Shown here: piece by piece, positions 1 through 14,049 of the stretch
Layout: each line of letters starts with the position of its first letter
Numbering within the stretch: position 1 is the first letter of the stretch
DNA from: Gymnorhina tibicen
Lineage: Eukaryota > Chordata > Aves > Passeriformes > Artamidae
Assembly: GCA_013399875.1 (NCBI GenBank)
Contig: VXAZ01005707.1
Location: forward strand, 449,387-513,386
Length of the DNA: 64,000 bases
Direction of reading: 5' to 3'
Translations under genes and position numbers: made by a program
The notes under the pieces: generated by a model
What the model was told of the DNA's origin: nothing
Database searches by the model: none
The model's input: only the letters and a program-made list of their open reading frames with translations

Positions 1-3000
1 TCTCCCAGGAAGTCTGTAGCCATGTGATTTACATCTAAACCTGTGAGGCTTCCTAACAGCTGCTGCCTGAAATATGCACAAATAATTTACAGCAGCCTGT
101 GATGACTTGTTGAATGGTGCATTAAACCACCTGAAGAAGAGGTATTTATGAAAGCCAGTAATGTAGAGCATGTTGCCAGCTCTGGTTTTAGGGAAATTAC
201 TGTTGTAGTTCGACACATTGCTGTGCCGTGTTTTGCACAGTAATTTTAGAGACAGATTTAAAGAAAAGAAGGGTTTTGGTACAGTTAAGTTTTGTGCACG
301 TTCTTGCTGTAGGTATCTACCTGGCCCTTAGTCAGTGAACCTCTGTTAAAAATTAATATAGTAAGTACTGGCCTAAATTACTGAAGTTCTTTCTTTTGTT
401 GAAAGTAGGCTTTGCACCATCACTTCATTTTATCAAATCTATGACTACTCTAGGCTGACTGGCCTAAAGTATTAGCTACAATTGAAAGACCAAGGGTCTT
501 TGTACAGCTCCATGCCCTGCAGAATGTTGCTTCCTTCCCTTCTCAGGAAGGAAAATGGCAATTTTGCAGAATTCTGAACCAAGGTGACTCTTGCTGCCAG
601 TATCTCTAGATCACCTAGAGCAATGTGGAGAGTCTCGTGGCTGAGCATTCAGAGGTAGTATCAATTTCTAAATTTTATCCTTACTTCTAAAAGCCCTGTG
701 TGCCTCTAGAGACTTTATAATCACTTATCTACCTTGGACTCCACTTTACTGCCTCGGTCTTTTCTATTCAAAGGTTTTATAAGATAAGAATTGAGAAAGA
801 GATAAGAAATAGAGAGATGTAAAGGCTTTAATTGGTTGCTACTTTCTAGTGTTCTGTATTTCAATGTGTATTTATAATATGTCTCTTCAGTCTCTTAGTA
901 CTTACTAAGGGAAATATTTACTCTCCTCCTCCTACTTCCACTCCATCAGAAAGCCAGGGTATATTCCACAGTCTGGAAATACAGTAGTTTGATAAATTGA
1001 CTGTTTAGCCAATAATACCTACACAGCAAATGGTTCTAAACATTTGTTGTATCACTACAGAATAAATTAGTGACTGAATACTGGCAAAGAGCTCTGGCTA
1101 CTGAAGTTGCTGTGTCCCCTAACCCTTGGAAACTGCATTGTCTATCGAAATTGAGATAACTCAAGTTGCTGAGTAACCTCATAGTGTGCACAGGGAGCTG
1201 CTAAGAGTGTGATACAGAGGCAATAGCAAGCAATAGCAGGGTGGGGAAATGTCTAAAGCTAACCATTAGGAAATGCTGGAATGAGAAGTCAGGGTCCAAC
1301 TTCTCAGAATACTGTGCCCATCTGGACTGGAGGTTCCTAAGAAGAAAGTGCCCCTTGGACTCCATGGCAGATTATCCCCCTTTCATGGCAAAAAGAATCA
1401 TCTGCATCTGTGGCTTCATGTCCCAATGGAATTTTTATAAAAGTCAGTCTTATTTGGTGCAGAATTTAGAAGCTTTTTACTTTCACTAAGAATATCCCAA
1501 CACCACAGTCTATGTTCTGGGAACCATCTGCCCTTTTTTAAAGCTGTTTTTAATCTCTAATCAAAGATTAATTATGCCAAGCTTTGGCCATGAAGACTGG
1601 AGGAGAGAAAAAGAAAGAGAAAGTGCCTACAGCGGTCACCAAAGACATGAGAAAGTCAGGTACAAGTCAGTGCTGTGATTTATAGTTGGGATTCAGCAGC
1701 CAGGGATGCTGAGATAAGCCCTGAAACACCAGGCTAAGGCTGTGAACCTGCTGTGTGCCACCGCCTCTTTGTAGAGGGGAAGTACTTTTCCAAAGTATCA
1801 CTTAATGCCTCCCAGATGGTATCTCTCTACCTGTACTTGCAGCTACCCAATGCTACTGCCAGTATTTAACTTAGAGGGTTGTTCTTTAACTCTTGTCTCT
1901 GAAGGATATATCAGTATCCTGTATGTGCCTCCATATCCCAATTTTGTTCAGATTTCCCAGGGAGAGAGCTCCCCAGGGTTTTTCACCTGGACGTGTATCC
2001 AGTATTAAAGTCCAGTCTGAGGCTGAACTTCTACTTTAAAATTTGGAATCCACAGGTTATGGGAATAAATAAATGTAAATTTAATTCTGATCGGAGCTGA
2101 ACAGTCAGGTTCCTCTCTGACTGCTTTCTTCACGCAGAGCTGGGGCTGAGCCTTCAGTGTCCATAACAACAACTTTCCCTGCAAATGGTGTCCTAATTCT
2201 GTCTAAAACTGTCCTGGGGGACTTTGACAGCTCCTCTGAGTTCTTTTTGCTATTTCTCTTCATCTGTTCCCCTTTATCCAAAATTCTTTTCATGATGCCA
2301 GTCTGTTGGAAATACAGTTTTGATGGGTTATTTGAATATTAGCTACTGTTTGAACAATTCCAGCCCTGTGCTTCTTGGGTTACTGCTGAAGTTGTTGAAG
2401 TACTCAAAAAATCATTCAAGCTTTTATATACGTATTCAGAGGAGATTTTTATCTTTAGAATATTCTATATAGCTCTCTAACACTTCACTGATATGAATAA
2501 TCTGATCATTGGATTGTTTTTAGCTGAATGGAGAATGTATTTCCATTTGTTTTCCCTCCTTCCCTGTCCCCAAACATTCAGAATTGGAGAAACCCAGTTT
2601 TCTTAGAGCATGCCCATGGCCTGAGGATTTGGCTGTTTTCTTGGGAGATAGAAATCACTATCCCAGAGAGAGGAATTTAAGATTTCAGCAAAATTAGAAG
2701 CTGGTTCTCCAGTATTCAAAAAGGTTCTTGAAACGCTGGAATTTTAGGACAGCTTTTTTCACCTTCACATTTCCTCCCGGTTTGTGTGTTAAGAAATCCA
2801 GTGTGATGAGATATTTTGAGATCACCTATCACATAGATCTGTACTAGGTGGAGACAAGGTGACAGATGAATCTTGCTGCCTGTACCCCTGGAGCTGCAAT
2901 CATACTAGTCTTGATATCAAGTGTGTTTTTATATCACTTGTGCCAGAAACAGCAATAGCTAAGGAATTTTAAGGCAGCTCATGAAAACTAGCTGTTTTGA

Positions 3001-4188
3001 CATTGTTGAATCTCAGCTGTACACCTAAAGAGTTCTTTATTTTTCTGAAATTCTCTTGTGATATATCCCAAAATTTACCTCTGGGGTTATGCTGGAAATA
3101 CTTTTTTGGTTTGGGTTTGTTTTTTGGTTTTTTTATTAATGGTGTTCCTGTCCACAGATTAATGTTAGCATTCCTGTGATACCTGGGGAGACATGTTTGG
3201 CGGATTTTTTTCAACTTGACATTTAAATCTGATTTCACACATCAGATTGTTTAATATTACATGGTTACCTAAGAGAAATGATTAGATGTAATTTCATAAC
3301 TTATTGGAGTAAATTATTACCTAGTGTAAATACAGGAGTCATTTGCTGTCCATAATAGTCTGTAACTGAGAATTTGTACTTTAGTGGAAAAATAAACATG
3401 ATTTTCTTTCCTTTTTCTTTAATATTGATAGTATCTATGGTCTCTATCATTATTACCTATGTTTGGAACATAGAGGAAAATACAGTCCCTATTCACCAAG
3501 ACAAATACAAAAAGGAGATAGAAGGAACTCCAGTTAGGGATGAAATTATTCTCATATTTGGAATAAGTAATAAGCAAGTGCAGAATATCATCTGCCTAAC
3601 CATTGTCAAGTTTTTGTAAACATCATGACAGAGATAATCTTTAAGAGTAGTTTGAAGAGAAGGACAGCTGTTGCTTTGTGAATACTCTTTTTTTGTTGTT
3701 GTAAATGCTACAAATGATAGCATCACTGAAAACAGAGATGGAATGTATCACTTGGTTGCTCATCCTTTTAGTACTTTTCTTCTGTCAAGGCCCAAGTTCC
3801 CAAAGTATGCTTTTGGGGAACATATGTCATCTGCCAAAACCCATTTGAAATCTGAAAACACAATAATGTTTTCCTTTACTTTGTTTTTCAAAAGTAAAAC
3901 ATTTACATTTAGGGTAAAATGGTCCTTTAATATACAGTATACTCTTAACTGTGACACGAAGTTATTGGGTTTTTTTTTCCAAAGAGGTTCAGATGTTTTA
4001 AAATTTGGCTATAAAAGCTATAATAAAGACACATTTTTAAGCAACAGAGATTTTTCAAATTACTTGAAAACAAAAAAGATTAGAACAGGATCACCAGACC
4101 AAGAATTTGAAAAGTGTTTGTGCCTTACAATAAAAGCAAATTCTTAGCAGGGTTTCCTGCTAGTCCCTGCAAAGTATCTCATGTCCAT
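1..4188. other. Unique A+T-rich sequence, no gene recognised
   Basis: No exon, RNA gene or recognisable transposon is visible here. The longest open frame (3671-4147, plus strand, 158 codons) is rich in Phe, Lys and Ser, as expected for translated A+T-rich DNA, and matches no family I know. A T/G-rich stretch lies near 3103-3135 and short A or T runs are scattered through the block. Best read as intergenic or intronic DNA. Confidence 0.6.
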
Positions 4189-4468
4189 GATAGAACAAAG
4201 GGGAAGGGAATAGAACAAGGGGGAACGGCTTTAAGATGAAAGACAGTATGTTAAGATTAGGTATTGGGAAGAAATTTTTTGCTGTGAGGATAGAGAGGCC
4301 CTGGCACAGGCTGCCCAGAGATGCTGTGGATGCCCCATCCCTGGGAGTGTTACAGGCTGGGGTGGATGGGCTTGTGAGCAACCTGGTCTGATGGAAGGTG
4401 TCCCTGCCCACGGCAAAGAGGGGTTGGAACAAGGTGGTCTTTAAGGTCTCTTCTAACTCTGATGATCA
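4189..4468 (+). mobile_element. CR1 LINE, 3' end fragment (sense)
   Basis: This is the last ~280 bp of a CR1 retrotransposon in sense orientation. It reads in the order expected for the end of ORF2 and the 3' UTR: a segment like GGAACGGCTTTAAGATGAAAG, then GGAAGAAATT..TTTGCTGTGAGG, GGCACAGGCTGCCCAGAGA, GCCCCATCCCTGGGAGTGTT, GAGCAACCTGGTCTGATGGA, GGTGTCCCTGCCCA and a final AAGGTCTCTTCTAACTC. The copy is 5'-truncated, as most CR1 insertions are, and has no intact reading frame. Its left end contains a short tandem duplication of an ATAGAACAA(A/G)GGGGAA motif (4190-4227). The typical 8-bp terminal repeats have decayed to GATGATCACA. Divergence looks moderate to high, so this is an old, inactive copy. 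Confidence 0.9.
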
Positions 4469-6975
4469 CATCAAAGTCACTCTTTCCTTTTGGGATGGAA
4501 ATAAGATGAAATTCTACATGGGCAAGCTGCAGTGAGGGCTATGGAAATGCACGTTCTGCAACCAGAATAATTCCTAAAATGTTTTTAAAATAGAGTAAAT
4601 AGTTGCTAATAACAGTTGCATATTTTGCAAGCCCAGAATGTCTTGGGACAGAGACACCTGCAGTGCACCAGGAGTACAAAGGAGATATGCTTCTGCCAGC
4701 TGCCTTATCCACAAGAAAGATGCAACCCAGCTCTCAGCTAATTCTATAATATGAAAATCCTTTCAAGATAACTCACCTACACAGGTAGCTCAAATGGAGC
4801 TCTATTTGTGGCTAGGATAGTCCTGATAAATGAGAACTAGATTTTTTTTAACGTTTTATTCTTCTGTCTGCACATAAGATGTAGTTTTTCTAGAAGATTC
4901 CTGTCCTTGGAGTACCTACTTTGCTTTAAGGGCAAAGGCAGAGGTGAATGTAGTGGATTATAGCTATTAATTGTCAACTACTGTTTGTTATCCGCTAGCT
5001 TCACCAGAAATGTCACTCCCAGAAGCTCCTTATGTAAGTTTAATTGTGAAAACAATCTTTCTTGTTTTGTCCTGAGCTTTATGTACTTTTGAGGTTATTT
5101 ACTATTAACTTCAATAGGAGAAAGATTTCACTTGCTGAGGTTTTTCCTTTTCAGAAAGTATGTTATATTAAAACACATCTATGTGTGACTTTCTCTATAA
5201 GATATGTATTTGTCCTTTTCAGAAAGCATGTTAAATTAAGACATATGACATTCATAGGTATGAATGTATATAGAATATCTGTACATAAAGCCTTATGCAT
5301 ATGGTAATGTGCTTTATAATACTTTGAGCAAGAGCCTGGTTGTGTGAACCACTTGTGAATATGGGCATAAATTGCTCAACTGATTATATAAACTGCTTCA
5401 AAAAAGGTGTTCAGGCCAAGTGAGAGCACTGACTACTCTCAGTAACTCACAGCACAGTTAGGATGCCAGAGATGTAAAAAGTGCCAATACATCCAAGCTG
5501 AGAAGAGAAGCTACTCATTTTTTAATGGTTCACTATGTTGTCCTGGAGGCAGCCAGCATTCCCACTTTCATGGCAGAGCACATGACCACAGTATGACACA
5601 GAAAGGTACAAACCCCTCAATGTGTGGAATTAGGGGGAAGAAAAGGAAAATATTTTTCTGAGATTATCTGCAGGGAGTGAGGTGTCCTGTAACAAGATCA
5701 GCCAGTTTGTTTTTATGATGGGACTGAAGTTTTAGATAATTTCAGTAGTCTTCAAGTTTGCCTGAACCTGAGCATCTCTGATGAGCAGTAAAAGCAATCC
5801 AAAATTTAAATTTTATAGATTTGGTGTCCCCCCAGCCTGGTTATAGTAATCAGTCTGAACTCATGACTTTGTTTAGCCGTATATTTGTTAACAATATATA
5901 ATTTTAAAGCAGTGGATATCTTACTGGGTCTTTCAGCAGATAGACGCTTCAGAGCTTTAAGCGCTTCAAATACTTGACATGGTACAAAAATGCCCAGTGC
6001 ACAAGCTGATGCTGCCCTGCTTTCACAAGGTGATTTAAAGTGCCAACATAGAAGCTTATGAAACAAGTCACTGGTACAATAAACAGCATTTTAATCACCT
6101 GCTATTCATTTGTTAACTCTGGGGTGAAGCTAAACTTCTAAACTACAATATAGGCATTACATACAACTACCTCTGAAGTATTTAATTAAGTTTAAAATAT
6201 CAATGTCTTTAGTCTCCTTATGTTCAGAGGAGTCAGATAATGGAAATGGAGAAACTTGAAATAGCAATCTGTTACTTTCTGAGAGCTTCTCTCTATCCTC
6301 ACTGATGAGATTTACAATGTAGTAATGCTGCAATTTCATCATTATTTTGTAATCTTCTTAAATGAGTGTCTCATGTTAGCGCAGGCAATCACAATAACTA
6401 CTTGAATAGCATTTGCTGCTAAGCAAAGCTGCTTGTGTTGCAAAAGCAGCTAGAGAAACACACAAGCAAAAAAACCCCATTGTGCAAAGTGTTTACTTTC
6501 CCATCAGGTTTACAGTGAGTCTTGAGAAGGGAATTTAGTGATGACTTCACCCATGCCAGCAAGATGTCAGCAAATTGTCAAAGAAGGAAATAATTCTCTA
6601 AAAGCAGCTTAAGGCAAGATCAAAACCAAAGGAGATTGGTAACCACAACACTTACTTAATGCAGAATGCTGTCATATTTCTATGGAGTGGAAAAGGAACT
6701 TCTCTTGGCTTTGTAATGCCTGCTGCTCCCATGGTCTCAGCTCTCCCCCCTCAGAAGGGGGAGAAGCGTGGTGTCTGGCTGGCAGATGATCCCTCATACT
6801 CAGGAGCTGTGTCTCAGGGAGACAGGGTTCTACAGTTTCCCTTCCCTTAGAGGTGGCAGCTGAGGTGATGGATGCAGAAAGAAGTCACTGCATCAGATTG
6901 TGCGTGTTCACATTTGGACATGTTTGTCTTTAAAATGACCCAATAGTTCTTTTATTTTGTTTGTTTAAATAAGGT
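4469..6975. other. Unique sequence between two CR1 fragments
   Basis: No gene recognised. A partial duplication with a 68-bp period lies at 5145-5178 and 5213-5246; both copies begin TCCTTTTCAGAAAG and differ at 4 of 34 positions. The rest is ordinary A+T-rich DNA with short spurious open frames. Confidence 0.55.
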
Positions 6976-7124
6976 TTCCTCATCCCTGGAAGTGTTCAAA
7001 GCCAGGCCGGATGAGGCCCTGAGTGACCTGATCTACTGGGTGACATCCCTGCCCAGGGAGGGGAGACAGAAACTAGAAACTATTTGAAGTCACTTCCAAT
7101 CCAAGCCGTTATGTGATTCTTTGA
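6976..7124 (+). mobile_element. CR1 LINE, very short 3' end fragment (sense)
   Basis: About 150 bp of CR1 3' UTR in sense orientation. Visible landmarks are CATCCCTGGAAGTGTTCAAA, GCCAGGCCGGATGAGGCCCT, GACCTGATCTACTGGGTGAC, ATCCCTGCCCAGGGAGGGG, a decayed CACTTCCAATCCAAGCCGTT and the terminal TGATTCTTTGATT, which stands for the usual ATTCTATG repeats. There is no coding potential. It is strongly 5'-truncated and has the same orientation as the fragment 2.5 kb upstream, but the two keep overlapping parts of the CR1 3' end, so they are separate insertions. Confidence 0.88.
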
Positions 7125-10100
7125 TTAAGGTTGTCTCAAACCCAACCTTTCACTAAGCGTTATTTATTCCTTCTACAGTGCATTTATTCCTTTCAGATGA
7201 ATATTGTACATTTGGTATATGTTTTATCCCGTTGAAATCTTTGAGACTATTCATATGGGTAAAGTTATGTATGTGGGTCTGTAGCTACAGAGTCTGAACA
7301 TGGCATTAGATCACTAAGGTTCGCAGTTACTAGGCATTAAACACCACAGTCCTAGCTTGATTTTTAAAGGGTTTTTTCCCCAGAAGAATATAGCAATAGT
7401 ATCAACACAGGGCTGTTCTGTTATAGTTCTTAATTTATTTTCCTCTTCAAACTCAGGCTAAGAATGTATTGCTGCTCATTACATCTTTGCCTATATGCAA
7501 CCTGCTTAATTCTGTTTTTGTTCTTTTTATCAGAGATATTGATCTATGATCTGATGTCCCTGGACTGAATCATGATTCAGGCTGTTGACCCTGGGCTAAT
7601 TGTGCTTCTGGTTCCAGAATTCTTTGTAAAATCTGACTGGAGGTGTCTCCCATTTGAAAAATCAAGATCATAGCTGCTGTATGAGTATTAAGGTTAATGA
7701 CACAGTCATAATTACTCTTCTGGTCTGTTTGAATTCCAGATTCCTAACAGCAAATATCTTATCCTCATTTTTACTTGCAGGTTTTTGAAGTGGTGTGAAG
7801 AAAGAGTGAGAACTGTTATAATCCTTATGAACTTCCTTAGAGCCTTATGGATGTTGTGTAACTATTGAAATAATAACCCCTTCCCAGTCAAATCCTACTC
7901 AAGTCAAAATTCAAAATATCTTCTCAATAAAAGTTTCTTTTGGGGTGCTTGGTGTTTTTAAGTCAATTTTCTTGAGACTTCATTTTAAATTTAATTTTAG
8001 GTGTGAAATAAGTAAAATGTTAAAGAAAAATGATTTTTTTCTCCCATTGAAAATATATTTAATTATTGTATCTTGATTTTTATAAATATGAAAATATGTG
8101 CTGATTTCAAATAGCAGTTAACATATGCTATTAACTATTTCATTCAAACATTTTTCCCACAGTATGTTTATCAGCCATAATTAATGTTGCAAAATTAATG
8201 TTGCATTGGAGCTACAGGGACTGGATGATGACTGTGTACCAACATGTGGTGATGGAGTTGGAAATGCAGTTGGTCTGCCCCTGTACCTGTGTAGGCAGGT
8301 GCTCTAATTTAACAGTGTAAAACAAAGTTAGGATTTTGTCATCACACCACACTGTCACTTGCTGTCAGGATCTTTCTAGCACTACAGAAATCTGATTAAC
8401 TCCTTTTTGGGTAACACAGGATTCACAGCAGTGGCTCTGGAGGTTACATCTTAGCACAGTAAAAAGATAATTTCCTTGAAAGGACCAGGTTTCATTTTCA
8501 TTTTCAACTCCTGGAAGTAAAATTGAATTCTGTTTGAAACAACCAACTGGCTTCTGTTACTGACAGCAGTTCCTATTAATTCTTCAAAGATACCTTAAGC
8601 AACAGCTAAAATGAGGGATGATGAAAATTTGCAGGGAGTTTGCTTACTTTGTAGGCAATTTTACTTGCTAAAAAAGTACCTAAAAAGCAGGTAAAAAATA
8701 TGTGGGCACCTTTCTTTTATAAATGCAGGGACAGGATATGGTCCTTAGCTAAGGATTTTAGTTATTTGAGGATCATCTCCTGAAAGCACTTTCCTAAATC
8801 AAATGTAATTTTGCCAGTTAGGAAACACTGTACACCATTACAATATATATACTTAGGAAATACTGGAAAAAAAAAAGTGCAGTTTTAAAACTGAAGTATA
8901 ACAAATCTTGTTAGATTTCTAAGCTGGGTACTAAAAGACTTCTTTTTATAAAGGTAGCTACAGACACATCGTTGACTGGTCTTAGAGGCTGATTTTTGTG
9001 TGTTAAAATGCAGCAGCTTTCACAGCTAAATACTCTCATAAGGACCTTCTCAAAAAAAATTATGTAGAAACTTAAAGGGGATGAAAAGTAAGAGGATGTG
9101 TGGTTTTTGGGAGAGATGGATATGAGGACAGGACATGGGAGAACATGCTTACAGGTGATTGCAGCAGATATCTTTGACCACCAACTCTGAACAATACATA
9201 AGGGAAGGTAAGGATGAGTTAAGAATGAGATCAATGTATTTTTCAAGCTAGTCAGAGGTGTTTTATGTTAATCCAGGTCTTGAAGATTTTAATATTACCT
9301 GCAAAGGTAGAAAATTATTGATTAGAGTTGTTCTGAGCTGATCTCTTTCTACACTTTACCTGCTCCCTTCCTCTCCCTTCCATACTTATGTTGACATTAA
9401 GCTCTCCACAACTAGTTACTAAAAAAAAAAAAGCCTTAATGAGAGTCTGCAGGCACAAGATATTCATTTTCACATCTCAAAGTCCTGGAAAATTCAGGAG
9501 GTAGAGAAGGGGTGAAGATTGGTTATTTGTTATTTCACAGCTGGAAATGCAGGTTTTCAGAAGGAGCAAGCATTGACAGAAACAAACTCCAGTCTGATTT
9601 GACTGTGAGGAAGCAATAGGTAATCACTGCCAAATGTAAACAATATAATTATTAGTGTTTTTTAAAATTATTAGTGTTTTAAACCAATAGTCTCTCAATC
9701 AATTTTCAGCTTTTGAGATAGAATGGGTGTCAGATTTAAGGAAAGAAGAGGGCACAGAGAAAGAATAAAGGACAGGCTGAAGTTAATAGCTGAAATTATA
9801 TTTTAAAATTCCTTTTAGAAAACAGGTTGTTGGTAGAACATTGATTTTAGCTCAGAGTAGTAATTTCAAATAGCTGAAAAAAGATCTTTTGAATACACCT
9901 TCAGCCCTTGGTTTGATTTAGAAAATGCAAATGGATACAAAAAGGTTTTCTGTTAAAAATGTCAGAAAGCTTTGGAAAAATGCCAGAAATTTCCAACAAG
10001 ACACAGAAAAGCATAAGTTTTAAGGTGGCTTTGTAGGTGTTTCCAGTTATTTAGCACCTGGTAAGTACAATAGGCTTGCTTTGTAATACCAAACTTACTT

Positions 10101-13100
10101 GTCTTTGTTACAAACATTATTTTAGTGAGGGTTTTTTTTTTGGGCTGTTTTTATTTCTATTGGTGTACTTGCAGCATTTTCATATCAGGAGATGTAGGGG
10201 GAAAAAAGATCCTGGTGGAAGGGAGAATCTTGATTATGATAAGGTAAAGAGCCAAATTCTTCCTCACGGAGAGGAGGAGGTGGGAAACAGGACACAAGAC
10301 TAAAACTGTAATGGTTCAGAAGGACTTCAAGAGTCCATCTGATTAACTTCTGTAGCTCAAAAATATGCATTATTCGCACAGCTTATTCTGACTATTATCA
10401 GGACATGGAAACTAAATGATCTCTTTTTTGAAACAAATGAACTATCTCTTATTATACTTAAGTATAAGCCACTTCAGAGGGAAAAAATCTCCTTACACTT
10501 GCCAGAAAAGCCAATTGACTTTGAATTAGAGAAGACAATCAGAGTTGAAAATAATGTAACTAAAAGCAAGAGACTTTAATTCAAATGATATATCCTTATG
10601 ACCAGGAACACGTAGTTCTGTTTCTTACACTTGTGTTTCAGTTTTATTGGTAAAATTTGAACAGAAACCTTCTTAGTACAAGTTTTCCCAAGAACTGGCA
10701 GTTTAGGTTAATGGTGTTTGTGATTTGTACAAAAAGGATTTTCACCTGATCACAACTGCCAACATTAAAAAAAAAATAAAAAAAGGCAGTAGAAAACCTC
10801 CACTGAAAAGCAACTAAAATCCCAGCACTGAATAATCAGAGAACTAAGCCTATCATTGGGGGATCTATGGAACATTCTCTACTATGCCAAGTCACTAGGA
10901 GATGTGAAAAGTGTTTTAACTTGGAGTTCTTGTCCTGAAATTAATCATGCATACTGTATCCAAAGAATGCTTCCTGCTATGAGTGAGACACTAATGAAAT
11001 AGTTAATCATAGTTCAGGCATGTAAATTAGTATCTTATACAGAATGCAACATACTTTATGCTTTCTCTTAGTAATATTTTAAAGTGATGCTTGAGAAATT
11101 TATGGAAGTACAAATATATGCATGGAGAGAGTACACTTTTATCGATATTAATTAAGGTAAAAAATAATTTTTGGAAATCAATGGATTTTAGAAGGAAAAT
11201 GAGCTATTTAATTTTTGTAAGTATGCTGGATTGTCATTGGCAATGGTGATTGCAAGTTTTGTTTAAAAAAAGGTTCTCTACAATTTGTATGAATTTATCT
11301 GGAAGCTTTCAAAAAGAACAAATAGAATGAAAATCTGAGGCACAGTAAATAACCTTCTTGACATCTGCAGAATTATATGGAAGAGCTTTTGAAAGAGTCC
11401 ATTACTTTATATATCACTACGCTATTTTACATATTTTCTAGAAGCATTCAATTTTACCTAATGGTTCAATTCAATCTCCAGGTCAAGATGATGCTAAATC
11501 TATTCTGATTCAATGCAAAGAAAGACAAAGCAAAAATCCCCTGATCATCAGCTCCTGTAGGGCTGGAAAAGTCTCAAAGTTCAAAAGTCACTCTGTTTCT
11601 TGTGACAGGATAATATAACTGAGAGAGATGAAGTAATGAACTCATACATACCATTATGAGAGGTAATGTTTTCCAAAAGATCATCAGATTTGAACTATAA
11701 CTCGTAAAGGAAGAATATCAGACAAAGTCATTTTGGTGACAAAGTGGTTGACACAGGGAAAAGAATTATGAGGTTTAACAAAATGCAATGAGTAGAAAGT
11801 GGTTGTTTGCCTTCTTTTTTTTTAAGGGAAAAATCCTTATTGTCAGTGAAATTAAGCAGCTAAGAAGAGGAATGAAAGAAAACAGATGCTAGAGAGGAAA
11901 AAAAGAGTAAATGAAACTGCACATTGAGAAATGGGTAGATAAGCAGAAACACTAATTTCTTGATTACAAAATGGCATTTAATTTTTTACTTTATTAAAGT
12001 TCTTGATAGATGTCTTGATTATATGCCTGTATATATCATATAGGAACTTTTTCCTTTCATAACAGGGGAGCAAGGATGATTAGGTGGCTTTGAGTCCCAG
12101 GGTCATCAGTGTATAATTTAAAGAATAATTTTTTGACTCAGAGGGATGTGTGGGTAGGGATAGAGTGCTCGTTTCAGAAATTTAAAGTCATAATGTTTCA
12201 TATAAATACTATATTTATTTCTCATCAGTTATATGGACAGTATTAATTCAGAAAAAAATGCTTGGATTTTTTTATTAGAAAAATCTTCTGCTTTTTGTAA
12301 AAACACCTGCAGCTCCTTGGGGATTTCTTGGTCTCTTCTGCATTTTGGAAGCATTTAACAACCCCGTCTTTGCTTTGTTTGCCATGTAGTATTTAGGTTT
12401 GCAATTGCTGTGGAGCTTTCTCAGTCCAGTTGCAAGCTCTGTCATATTCTTGACAGCCTTGGCTTTTCTTTCTCATGTCTTGTGGTTTTGTCACATTTCT
12501 TGCTTCATTCTGCTCCCCTGGGGTCTATCCAGCTGTTTCACTCTTGTTTCTATGGATAGTGAGTGGGAATGAATGCGGGCCCCGTATTCTCCCTGTCAGA
12601 GTCACCTTTTGTCCCTTGTTCCGTGGCTGGCAGATGTCTGGCTGTCTTAGTCCAGGACCTGCAGTGCAACAGCATCATCTTGCACACGCAGCCCAGAGTG
12701 CAAATAGTCTCCACTCCACTATATGCATGTGGAGACACAAATTTAGGCATTTACAGAATACCAAAATCCATTTTGTTATTGTGTTTTGACACAGCATGCA
12801 TTTTTAGCATGACGCTGCATGAGTGTGTTACAGCCTATATCAGTTATTGACCTATTTGTGGGTTTAACCCTAATTGTACATCCAGGCATGCCATAAATAA
12901 AGGGAAATTTAGTATTAGATCCTGTCAGGCTGTTCACACGTGGACTTCAGGCCATGTACAACACTTCATAAGAGCATTTTAATTCCTTACTCGGGTGACT
13001 CATGCTATAGTGTTCTCCCTACTGCACCAGGGTCTTCCAGGCAATCATTTGTACCCATGTGCAGCTCTGCATATTTATTCTCTTTGGAGGATTTTTAGTT

Positions 13101-14049
13101 TACTATGTTTTCTTTCCATTTTTGTCTGATTTTTGAAACTACTTTCTAATTTCACCCCCCCCTTTTTTTTTATTTTTTAATTGAATTCTTATAATACACT
13201 TATGGACTATTAGAAAAAAAAGTAAAGATCATATGTCTTGACCCTACCTCCTCTTGGAAATTTTATCAGCTGAACACCACTGGAACCAGGAGGTTTTTTT
13301 AGCTATATTTGTTCTTTTCTTTATATTGTCTGTCTTCTTCTCTTTCTCTTTCTTTTAATTCTTTCTCCTCAGAATTTTTGAGTAACTTAAAATCAAATGG
13401 GCTTAGAGTTTGCAAAGTTGAATGGGCCCAGTTAATGCTTTGAGAAATGTTTTATGCTGATTGAATGCTTCTTTAAACTTTTTGCCAGTTTTCTGATTTT
13501 TTAAAGTTGCCAGTAAAGTTTTTTTTTTTTGTTTCGACCTCTTGAGAATATCTTGTCAGTATTTCTCCCATGCCTCTAACTCAGAGTAAATGAAAAACTG
13601 TAAAGCCCTTTTAAAATTGTCATAGTGCGAGTTATGGGGCCTTACAGTACTCCATGTAACCTCTGTGTGCATACTGCAAATCAGATTTTCTCCCAGCAAT
13701 TAACATCCATTTTCCTTTTGGTTTCTTTCAAAAAGATTAAGAAATGGTGATAAATTAAAGAGGCAAAACAATATGTGTGTACAGATATATATCTACCCCG
13801 AAACAGCATAAAAAATATTTATATTAGGAAGCAGGATATTGAAGGAAAAACTTGCTGGAGAGCTAAAGCAGCATGGCAGTAGTTGGGGATGTGGAATACA
13901 TTTATCAGATGTAAGCAGAGCTGGGCGTGTTATTGGGGAAACAAATGGCTTTCGACTTAGACTCCTCAGAAATGTCTGAAATAATTATACTTGAAAAGGT
14001 AATAGCAGGAGGAAAGAAAATGTGAGAATGCATCATTGGTGTCTCTGTT
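7125..14049. other. Unique A+T-rich sequence, no gene recognised
   Basis: Nearly 7 kb without a recognisable repeat or exon. Small direct repeats occur at 8178-8206 (a 15-bp unit containing AATTAATGTTGC) and 9647-9684 (units containing ATTATTAGTGTTTT). Homopolymer runs include A runs near 9421 and 10766 and a C-then-T run near 13147-13170. Open frames are short (up to 111 codons at 8911-9246, minus) and not protein-like. The block at 12475-12850 is locally GC-richer and has overlapping open frames on both strands, but none resembles a known protein. Confidence 0.5.

Noticed and set aside
3671..4147. 158-codon plus-strand open frame
   Set aside because: Phe/Lys/Ser-rich translation of A+T-rich DNA, no recognisable domain, no splice context, and an open minus-strand frame overlaps it.
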